NCBI GenBank assembly: GCA_029204225.1
Contig: CM055107.1
Location: 20,806,000-20,869,999 of the forward strand
Source: Diphasiastrum complanatum
Lineage: Eukaryota; Streptophyta; Lycopodiopsida; Lycopodiales; Lycopodiaceae
Direction of reading: 5' to 3'
DNA: 64,000 nucleotides
How positions within the stretch are numbered: position 1 is the first letter of the stretch; each line of letters starts with the position of its first letter. The position numbers and the translations under genes are program-made. Positions 38,901-50,900 of this stretch are shown here, one piece after another. Under the pieces are notes generated by a model. It made no database searches. It saw only the letters and a list, made by a program, of their open reading frames with translations, and was not told the origin of the DNA.

Positions 38901-41900
38901 ATATTCACAAAGATAGAAATACAAAACAATAACAAGTTTGTGCCTGCTACATCTGAGTTGATAGCTTATTCAAAAGCATATTCACAAAGATAGAAATACA
39001 AAACAATAACAAAAATACTAGGTAAACTAACATGATCGTTACATCATGTAATATTTGAGAAAACATAGTACATTGCTTCGATGATCCATTTCCAGTAACT
39101 GCAAACTTTTCCAGATAGCAGTTGCTTACAAGCTGACCAGAAATTTCAGTGATTTTTTGTTAGGACAGATGCACACAGTTGCCTCTTAAATTTTGTTGAA
39201 AATTGATTTTGCACCAGGAGTGAAGAAACTGACAATATTAAAAAAAGAGGTTCTAGACATGGATGAAAGCATAGCTGGGCAGAGTTATTTCTGCTCGGTT
39301 GGTTGCTCTATAATGATTCTAAATTTTCCTCAACCACATTTTGACAAAATCACATTCTGAGACAATCTCATGACAGTAGACCTAGGCTGTATTCATCTGG
39401 AGTATAGTGCATTAGGGCTTGCTATATCCCTTGCTAGTCATGAAAAGAGTCTATTAACCTCCTCTAGGTTTAATAGTTTAAGCCCGTAGAGCTTGATTAG
39501 TTTTAAAACAGTATCCTTCAATTTGGATTCAAGCACGTCCTGAATTAAAGAATCATGGATTCTAGATCTTAGAGATGTACTGGGACTGTTGTGGATATCA
39601 TATCCATATTGGTACCTTCTATTCTAAGGTGGGCCACGGACCATTTAATTTATGTACAGGCTGAAGAATCTTTTGGTACTGACTTTCATTTTTTACTGTC
39701 CAAAGGCCCCACTATTGCTAATTAGTTAGCTGGAGTAAGGGCTCACTGCTCACCACTCTCCCACGGATCATGTCTTCACTCTTCGAGCTGTCATTGAGGA
39801 GGCCAGGTATAGGCCACCAGGCTATCGCCATCGTGCAAACATCTCTTCAGTTTGCTAACATGGAATACTGGATGCACCTTGCATCCCACAGGTAGCTGTA
39901 GCTTATAAGCTACTTGGCTCACCTTCTTAATAATCAACCATGGTCCACAATACCTAGGAGATAACTTGGCGCACTTTCTTGTGCGTAGCACCTTCGACTT
40001 CGAAGGGACTAGTAAATACACCCACTCTCCATTCTCAAATTCCCGATAGGTACAATTCTCACGAGCACGTTAACTTTTATTGAAATTTATAATTTCTTTA
40101 AAAGGAGGGGTGAAGTGGTGGGATAAAATTCTATTTGGAAATCTGTAGATTGCATAGTTTTGGAAGAGAACCTATGGATCTCACAGACATTCTCACAAGA
40201 TAAGTATTTTACTCGTGGAGAATTTAATTTATCTAGTGGATACTATTCTACTACAGTTTATAGTCTACAGATGCTTGAGTACAGTTCTTCATTTACTTGG
40301 ATCTCCAGTTATCATAGGAGACAGACAAGTCTATTAAGATGAATGAATGCCATTTTCTTGCATTTGGTGCTAGAAACAGGAGCATTTAACTCAAAAGAGT
40401 ATCTGGGATACTCAGAGTTGAGTTTTAATCATTCTGTATCTTAATGATTCTCCTAGAGATTCTAGTTGAATGAATTATCATATCTTAGAATTAGATTCTA
40501 AGGATAGTTGTACTTGGAAGTTTTTTATGAATTGTCTGCCAGAGTTTGTGGATAATTTCAGACTGTAATTATTATTTATTTTCTTTAACTTTAATCTTCT
40601 AAGTTAGAGAATATTTCACTCAGTGGTTCATGTAAGTATTTTACATGAAAGTGATATTACTAGCTTGTGTTGAGTGTAACCTAGTTGAGAAATTTATTGC
40701 TTAGTGTACTTTTCAAACCTGAGTTGTACTCGTGCAGAGATTATCTTTGAGTACTTGTTTGATATGAAAGTCAAACTAAGGATAATGATTTTCTCGGTTA
40801 ATATTGAAAGTTAAAGGAATTGTAATTCTTTCCTTTTTTGAGGAGCTTCTAAGGATAGAAGCAGTTTAAGGAGGGAAGAATGTTATGGCCATATTCGGTT
40901 AAGCATCTGGAATAGTCCTAATATGCTAGACCGGCCCTCCAGTACTCGAGATTATTGGTCACGCCAAGATTTAATTCCATGTTGAGGCCAGTTTGTGACT
41001 AATTACCTTGAGAGGACCCAGACACTCTAATTGAGACATATGGAGTATTGCATGTCTGTGTGACGGTTATAGGCAAGAGGACTGCATGAAGAGATGTGAT
41101 CTATTTATAGTTGACCTGCATGGGGATTGCATGGTTACATGCATAGGACTCTACTCTCTATATATTGAGATAGGGATTCTCCCGTCGACATATTGGGGTT
41201 TAGGTTACTAGTTGCTCTCTTCTCCTCTTGCTTCACATGGCATGGCTTGGGGGCTAGGTCCAACTTTGATCTAGGATTGGTTGGGCGGTTTGGCTCCATA
41301 GTCTCTCTTAGTGTGTTTTCCTATCCTCATCTTAGAGGTAATCCTTTAGGGTCTTTACACTTACCCCTTACATCTTGCCACCACGTAAAAGCTTTACCTC
41401 GCAAGTACATGACAGCTACATTGATCTTGTTGTCGTCGGATGAATCGTGCATGGAGAAGTGTGAATTCCATCGATCCAACCACTGCAAGACCGCTTTCGG
41501 GGTTCTATCCTTCTTTTCCCCAGCAAAAACTTCAGGGGTGAACAAGGGTTGATGCACTAGTTGCCTTAACTGCATCAACTCCTGTGATCCCGATTGTGTT
41601 TGGATTGCATATCAATGATCTGTTGCAATAGATTGTTGATTGCAAGCAACATAGCATCGGGATCTATGGTAGAGGTAGATGCAGTAACCTCTTTAGCAGG
41701 GGACATAGGCTGTGTGGTAGGATTAGGATCCATTTACAAAAGCAAGAGAGGTGAATTAAGAAAGAGTGATATGATAAAGATCAAAAGAAACTCAAGGAAG
41801 GTAGATACAAGACTACACTTGCTGTCTCTTCACAAACCAAATGGTATTGTCCATGGCTGCCAAAAGGAATAAGAGAAAGCAACAAGAAGACAGATGCACC

Positions 41901-44900
41901 ACCACCTCCACCTCTTCTTCTCATGAACCTTGCATAGGAGAGGCATACCTCCCTCTCCATGCTTGATCTAACCTTGCCATGTGGCTTTGCCTTGCCACCT
42001 TGGACTCCACGTAATCAACCTGGCCACCTGCCCTGAAACTTGCCAGCAAGCAGCTAGCCCTCAGCCCCCCCCCCCCCCCCCCCAAACACGCTGGATTTTT
42101 GCTTCTCTTCCCTGCGGACAGATCTGCGAAACAGGTGTTCGTTGCTGGTCAGCGGGGCTAGAAGACAAAAAATCGTTTTTTTTTTAAAGTGGGGGCCTGC
42201 AGAATACCTATCCGCCGCCTTCTACCTGAGTGGAACTGCAAACCGCAGGAGATGCCACCTGTCCAACCCTGGAAAGTCCACGTGGCAGGCGTTGAGGGGC
42301 CCACAAACTGTTTTTTTTTTTTTAAATCCTTAAAAACTCCAAAAAAACAGCGAAAGAAGGAACTGAAAAAAGTGTGTAAAAACACATTTCACGCCCGATT
42401 TGAATTCCGTCAAAGGATTCAAACTTACAAGAAAACTTCTACAGATCAACGTTCAGCATGCAGTGGCTCTGATGCCATATGTTACAATCGTACTGACTGG
42501 AAACCTCCATGTGCCGGTTAACCACAAGAGACCGAACGATTCACGTTCCACCCCGCCACAGGACCTAATCCGGGTCCACCCTCCGTGCCCTGGCCTGTGA
42601 CCGTATCAAGCGAGATCCGACCTCCATCCTACACAGTGTCCCATACCACTGCCTAGGCTCTCAGCCATCTCCTGCCTCAAGCTAGCATACATCCTGGCCG
42701 TGCACAAGCTCTCCATCCACCTCCTCCTAGGTAGATAGAATGGATGGCAAATAAGTCCTCCTCCCCTTGTATACCTCCAAGGAGAGAGACTCCAAGCCAT
42801 GTGCACACCTAGACCATGACACGTGGCAACCATGCAGGTTCACGAGTCACCGGTCAAGTCTACAAGCCCAGTCATCATCCCTTTGGGGTTGGTACCCAAG
42901 GGAGTTGGGCCCTAACACTCCCCCTTCATCTCTTCCATCTTCCTCTTCTTCTTCTCCTTCATCTGCTTTTGTCCCTCCTTTGTCTTCTTCTTCTTCCTCT
43001 TCTTCCTCTGTTGTTTCCTCTTCTTCTTCTCTGTCTATATTACCTCAACTCCTACCATTTCATATCCTTCTTCACAGAAGCCCTACACTCCGGCTAAGGC
43101 AATGGAGTCCTATCTTGCCTCTAGCTTGAGTGTGCGCTACAAGATTTCTAGGGAAACAGTGTAACACATGGTTCAGACCGAGATGGGGTATCTCAAAGAG
43201 GCCTGCAACAAGAAGTGACTATGCTGGAGACCTTGGGTTTTTTGATGACACAGTTCTAGCAGTGATGGAGCTCTATGAGAGAGTACTGGGTTGTTTTCGA
43301 AGCAATAGACTGCGGAGGACCCTGATTGGTAAAATTAACTATTCCCTGATGGAACAATTATAGTTGTTTGGAATAGTTGATTGCATATTGCTTGAATCTC
43401 CATAAAAAGCAATTATCTACAAGAAACTTGTTGCATTCGTGATGGGAAATGAAGCTTTTGTGAAAAAAAAAAAAGGATAATTTTGCTTGTGGATAATCTC
43501 AACTATCAATCTATGAACTAGGTTCATGGATTAGATTGACGATAAATTATTAGTTTTTTTGAAAAAAATTTGAGCAGGTACCCGTTAGTGGGAATCTTGG
43601 GGATCCTGGTACCGTGCTTTTTACACTCTGGAGTAAGATTACTCCCAATGAATAGAGTTAAATTTGGTGCTCGTGGATTTTTTTAACCCATATATTTTTT
43701 TCTTTTTCAATCAGTAAGACACCGATGGTTTTGCTGTTGCATTCTAATTGATTTCTGTCATTAGGAATTGGCAAGCTCAAGGTACTAGCAAGATACTTGT
43801 TGAAGGTGAATTGCAGTTTGAGCTAATGAAGTAACTGATGGTAATGAAGTGGTAAACTCTGTATTCGACAAAAAGAATTCTTGTGGAATACAGTAAGAGA
43901 AGTACCGGAATTTTGTGGATTTTCCATTTATGTACTTTCACTAGTTGTATTAGATTGATAGATCTTAACGGAGTAATGCTAAAGCCAATGAAATGAAAAG
44001 GAAAACCGACTTATTATTAGCATTTACCGTATGTCTATAAGATTTCGTTATACCTTAGCTGATTGAATTTTTTGGGGGACCGAAAAATCTAAGAGAGGAA
44101 GAGAAATGGACATCTAAGTTAGTATATGTGTATGAATTATGCAATTTGGATTTGCATCCCTGTAGGAAAATTGCATAAAGAATCTTTTAAACTTTGCATT
44201 CGTTTAGTTGAATTCATATGACCGTGAGTATGACCATAATTTTAAGTGTGAATTGTATATGAGAAATAAGAAGTGATACATGGATCACATTTCTACCGTT
44301 AGTACATGATAGAGCCTTATTCTTAAGAGTTGAAACTCTCAGATGGGAGGGATTAATAATCTTGTTACTAACCAAAAGGGTTTCAGAATGTGATGGTAAA
44401 CCATGTGTGTTCCTTCTTGTTAGATCATAATATCGCAAGTGGATTATTGTTATCCATCAGGAACAGAATTTATGGATTCTCCAATGCTTGGTTGAGATAG
44501 ATATGTGCCTATACGGTATAGGAAATCCAGATGGATTTTTAAGATCTCTGGAATATCGAATGAGACGATTAAGGATCTTCATGAGGGAATGAAATTTCTC
44601 GTACCGATTTTGATATAGATATTGCACATCTATTATCATATGACTTCGGTTATTTTGAATTCTTAATGCTTCCTTTTGGTTTAATGAATACACTTATGTT
44701 ATTTCAATAGTCTATGAACGATATTTCTCGTCCATACCTGTGTCAATGCCTAGTGGTATTCTTGGATGATATTTTCATCTACAGTGAATTACTTAAAAGA
44801 CATGTGAGAATTCGATGGCATAAAGTATCATCTGAATTGGTTGTAGATCAGATCCTATATTTGGATACATGATAGCTAGTTAATCTTTTTGAGTTTCTGG

Positions 44901-47900
44901 TGAACAAATCTAGAAGCAAAGAACTTACTTGGAGGGAAAGCTGATGGTATGGGACATATAATTTCTTGTGCGAGAGTGATCAGTAGACAATGGTTAGTAT
45001 TTACAATGATGGTAATATTAATGGGTAAATCCATTGGTTAATTGTTTCAGGGTATTTTGGGAAATCATGAGATATAGATCCGGATCCCTAATGGTATCTC
45101 ATAATTTACAAATCGAAAACCCTTAAAGTTATTTCTCACCTTCTAAAGAACCCTTACTTCTTTTGAATTTCTCAAATACTAGACATCACATTAGATTCAT
45201 ATGATCCTTCCAGCGTAAATTTTTTTTTTTTCTAAAGGACTGTTATTATCATATATGGATTACTACTTGTATCATTAAGGCTTGGAATCTTTGGGTAGAT
45301 TCGTAAGTCTTTTGTGTTTTCAATTTCTTAAAACCCAGGTTGTCTCTTATGCATAGCTAGATCTTAGATAGATGATGGTTACTGAATGTTCAAAAGAGAA
45401 GTCCTAAATATAATAGAGCGAATCCTTTTTGGGAAGACACCTACTATTGACTTTTCAGATATATTCATATGTCATCTCTCCAGTTAACTTTTGTAAGAAA
45501 TTGGTAATTTCTTTAAAAGGAGGGGTGAAGTGATGGGTAAAAGTCTATCAGAGGACATATTGATTGCACAGTTTTTGGAAAAGAACCAGTTGATGTATAG
45601 AAATGTGATTATCTGCAAGTATTTCTAGACAAATCCAGAGTAAGATATAAGACTAAAACTTTCCAAATAAGAGAAATCCTCTAGGGGTTGTGTGGAACAA
45701 TCTTAAACTAGAAGTGCTTTGAAATTGGAAATCATTGTTAGTAGTACGAAGTAAGATCAAAAGCTACTCCCAGTTTGTTAGGGATAGGAATAAGGTTGAT
45801 CATGGAATGTCTATATTGAATCAACCTAATCTTAGCTTGGATGCTAGGATCAATGAAGGGGTTGATTAAGGGGGAGAAATTTGGTGGTAAGAGGTAAGTT
45901 GGATTGGAAAACTCGTGAGAGAGGATGTGTTCCCAGTCTCAGAGATTTCCCATATATGTTATTTACTCATGAGGAATAGAATTCTTTAGTAGCTGAGTTA
46001 CAAGATTCTCAGTGACTTATGTAACATATGCGGATTTTGGAGGAATTCGCCAGATAAAGATGTGTTTACATACTGGATCATAGTGAGATTATTCTCATAT
46101 GTGCACGATTAATCTTGTATGGATCTATTATGTATTCCTGGTTACTAGGGTTATTTGGTGCACTTAACCTAGTCGGTGAACATAGACAAGACGCATGATT
46201 TGTGAGTCATTTGGATTTATCAAAAAAAAATTATGTGCATGGGATATACGGAATTCTTGGTAGAGTATTTCTCAGTTGAGAAATGGACTCAGTTCATTAG
46301 TGATTGTATCCCAGAGAGCTCAATTGGATAACGAATCATAATGGTTCCAAGAATGATAACTGAATTTTTATGGAATTCAGCAAAACTTTGGTTGGACATA
46401 TACTCCAATATGGTTTGGGATTCCAGTGAGTTATGATTGACGAATCATAAGAATCTAACTATTTATGATTGACGGATCATAAATGGATACTTAATTATTA
46501 TTAGTGGATAATAAGAAAATGTGTTGATTCTTAAGTATGTTGGGCAATTCCTGATCTACTAAATGAGTGAGATTTCATATCAGTATTTTGAAAATCTAAA
46601 TCTCTTTACTACAGTGTTTCATTGAGACTATGTATCTCACAGGTATTTCTCATAAAGTAAATTGTTTTTGCTTATAAAGAGTTTTGCTTACTTCAGTGGA
46701 TGGTATTCTGCTACAGATTGTAGTCTATAAGTGCTTGTGTACGTAAATCAGTCTAGATCGTTCATAGGAGACAGATAAATCTATTGAGATTCAAATAGAT
46801 TGTTGATTTCTTGCATGTGATGCAAAAATGGGGCATTCAACTTATTAGAGTAACTACAGTGCTCTGGATTAGTATAGTTGTCTGAGACTTGATAGATCTC
46901 CTAGACATTTTAGTTGATTGAATTGTTGTGCCTTGGAATATTTGGATATTCTAAGATTAATACGTACCAAGAAACCTTATTATCTACAAGAAATTGTGGA
47001 TAGATTTTAGACTAGATTAAAATGGAATTTCTTTAGCTTTTGGACTTGATCTCTAATCGGGATTGTTGTCGAGATTGTTGGTTACGCCTCGATTTAATTC
47101 CATGTCAAGGCCAGTTTGTCACTAATAACCTTGAGAGGACCCAAACACTCCTATTGAGACATGTGGAGCAGTGCATGGCCTGTGACAGTCATATGCATGA
47201 GGATAGCATGGGATATGTGACCTATGTTTAGATGGACTGCATGGGAGGCATGGCTGCATGCACAGGCTTCTTACCCCTATGTATATGGATAGGGACACGC
47301 CCTCCTCCATTCTAAGCTTTTGGCTCTAGGTTACCAGATTCTCTCCTTTCCTCAGGTATTCACTATGGCTCGGGGGTGAGGTATTCGGATACATCTCAGT
47401 TGGATGGGTGGTTTGGCCCCCACTAGTCTCTATGTATGTTGATCATGTCCTCATCTTAGTAGTCTTCTTGGTGGACCGTGGTCTTTACAAAGGAGCACTT
47501 TATCTTCGTGTGCCCAGCCTATTATGAGATTACCTCCGGAGACAACTTCATATCACCTCCTTTTTCTCCAGACGGCGATCATGACCAGGCCCAGATTCAG
47601 AGGATGATGAGAATGATGATTCGACTTCCCATAGATCTCAGACTATGCACCTCCCTACGCTATCCTGCAGTTAGACCTCTTCGCCCCATCACGAGGAGAG
47701 GTCCCTCTCATATTCGACAACGGCAGCACATCTCAGTTATACTTCCTACTTCAGCTTGTATTACATCCTTCTTCAGTAGCAGCAGCAGCAGCATCACCAC
47801 CACCTCCAGGACATGATCTGAGGCTTCTTTCATTCATAGCCAGTTCATGATTCATACCTATGTAGTTTCTTTATCATTGGTATATGTACCTAGATTTACA

Positions 47901-50900
47901 TTATATGCATTTTCGTTACGTACTCGGAGACGTTTTGGGTTATATCGCCAGAGGTGGATATTCGAACAGGGTTGTCCACTTTCACCTCCACTCTTTGGCC
48001 TGTATTCAACTTCTTTGAGTCAAGATCTAAATAATAAGATTCCATTTAGCATGGGAGTGAGGCAAGCTAAACTAATTTCTTTTCTGTTGGACTTTCAATA
48101 CACTCAAACCTATCCATATGTCCATATTGTCAACAACGTTCTGTGAATACACAGACATGCAACTACTACAATGGATGCCACAATGTAACAAATTAGCACA
48201 AGAACCAAAATGGCACACAATAATACCTTGGGAGAAGGAGCATCAAATGAACATGCTATAACTTTCTTCAGGAGCTCCTTGCAATGCAGGACAGCAGGCC
48301 CACTATACATGACCGCAACTGATAAGATATTAAGATGATAAAGAACTGAGGTTTCCAATCCTGGGGATAGAGCCGCCTGCTTAATAAGAACCAAACTTCC
48401 GTGAAAAAAGACACATCAACTTGTCAAAAGTCATGGAAACAAAATATTACCGTTTCAAGTGTGAATCCGTCATCATACATGAAAAGCAAACTCACTTTCC
48501 TTGAGAAAAATAACATGAGTACCACAGATTTTCAGTTTCTAGGTGTTGTGGAGGACAAAATTTGTGTTTACATCTTCACACAAAGGCAGTTACAAAAACA
48601 CCTTTAAGATGAAATTTATTCCAGAGCCCCTTGACTAACAATCAAACTATTCTGATGACATTTAGAATTTCTTCGGACTGGATTAACTTTAGATACAAAC
48701 CTTCAGAACTGGCAAATCAATTGAGGAGTTAGTTCCACTGAATCCAGTTGATGGAGTATCAGTCAACGACAAAATGACAGAACCAAGAATGGGCTCAAGA
48801 AGATTCAAAACTCCCTCCTTTGGCTGTGCATAAACAATGACTGCACATAGAAATCCCACTTCAGCAGCAGCTCCTGGAAGGATATTCCCAAGTACAAATT
48901 TTGAAATCTTCTTCAGTGCCTGTGCGACACAACTTTCCCAGGTAAGATGACTTGTAGATTCTAGTTTACAATATATAACTGCAATGATCCTGCTAAAAAA
49001 CCGTGGTTTATCTTGAAAGATTGTAAGCATCAGTTCAAAAAAGTGAACATCAGCATACCTGTCTAAAAAGAGGTGTAGACAATCGAGAAAATAGAAGCTC
49101 AAGCAAGGATGTCCATAAGGACTGCTCTTGCATGAGAAATGTTCGGGAAGAAAGATAAAGACCATCACTCAAGCTGACATCACCTCTGCATGATTCAGAA
49201 TCACACTATACAGTCATGATTTGTAGTTAGGATACTTGTGATAGGCAAAAGCACAAGCATCACTACATTGTGTTCAAATATGACACAGCAACTGACTCTC
49301 GACAACGTGTATCATCTTGAAGATAAACTAATTAAAACTCGACATCATCAGCATCTAGCATGCCACTGCTTGGAAGGAAGAGATGCAGCTGAAACTTATC
49401 AAGGAACCAAAGCAAATGAAGGCAAATGAAGGAATCTGTGATAGACGAACATGTTCAGAAACTGGTACAAATCCTATAGCTCTTCAAATTTTCTTACAAC
49501 TCGGTATTTGACTCCAGGTGCACAAGGAGAACAAAAACTCGACCGAGAAATTCATCGAGCCACAATGACCAATCAATTGGCAAAAATATCGTTTCACCAA
49601 TCAGTGGTTCCACCTACAATTAAGCAATTTTCTTGTGAGAAAACTCGTCGCAATTTGAGACAACATCATATAAGAATTCTCAACATTCATTGTGGACTCA
49701 ACAACACAAATACCATCAAACAATGGAATATTTTGGTTATTGACTTACACTTGAAAGTACTGAGCAATAAAATTGCAAAGTTGCTAATGTTTTGGGTGGA
49801 TCATTGGCATCCAGTCCTAGCAAAGTATGAAACATTGCATCCACCACAAGACACTTATAGTCAATCACAGAATCACTGGAATCTGAGACAATTCTATCCG
49901 ACGTAGTGCAATCCAACATTGTCCTGTCAATTCCAGATTCGCCTGATTGCTCTTTCCCGGATGCCAACAACATGGCACGACAGGAGAGAGCCAGTGTGGT
50001 CACGGCAGCTTCAAGTTGATGTGTGGCAGTTACCTGTCCAGTTGAAACAGCCAGCAGTTCATATGACCTACAGTCATCTAGCATTCTGTCCTTTATACAA
50101 AATTCTCATAGCATTCTCACAAGTCACAAATATAGCAGGATCTTCACACCAATGCCCCTAAAATCTCATGAAAGTTTGTTTCAAAATTGTCCTTGAGATT
50201 TATTTCTTACTGCTCTAGAGGAACATAAAACCTGTATCTAGTTCTCTATCAGAGGCAAGAGCCAGCAAGGTAACCCATGCAAATTAACCTGTCAAAGGTT
50301 GCTTGCTCTTTTTACCTACATACATGGACTTTGTAGTTGATCACGGGAGATCAGGCCTCTCTGTAGTTCTGATTGAAGATTAAGCTGCTTTTTGATTGCT
50401 GCCACACAAAATAAATAGAAACTCTTTGAATGTATTTGCTTTAAAAAATAATACTCACGGTGTCCAAAGCAGCTTGAAAACGAGAAGCAATCACAGGAAG
50501 CACCACTGCAGGTCCAACAAAAGCTAGAGAAGAAGCTGCCTTTGCGGCTGTTCCAGCTAGTCGCCCACTTTTGCTATATTGCCCTCTTTCAATAAGACGC
50601 ATTACTGCTTTCACAAAACGAATCCTCTCCGAAAACCCCAAAAAGTAGCTCTTTCTAGGACATTCATTGAGCTTCTCAAGAGTTCTGCACGTCACTGCTT
50701 ATGATCAAGTAATACATAGAGACCTCAAAAAGCCCATAAACTTACTGAATTTGTGAAATTCTCTTATGAAAACCTTGGAAGAAATTTGACAGAAATTACT
50801 TACTTCTGCTCATATGCGAGACGCTTTAGAAAAAAATGAACAATATAACGCAAGAACTTCTCCAAAGAAGGCGTCCATGAGCCACCATTAGAAGGATGAT

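Noticed and set aside
42480-42917. Solo LTR
   Set aside because: A primer-binding site and gag follow on the minus strand, so it is the 5' LTR of a damaged element.
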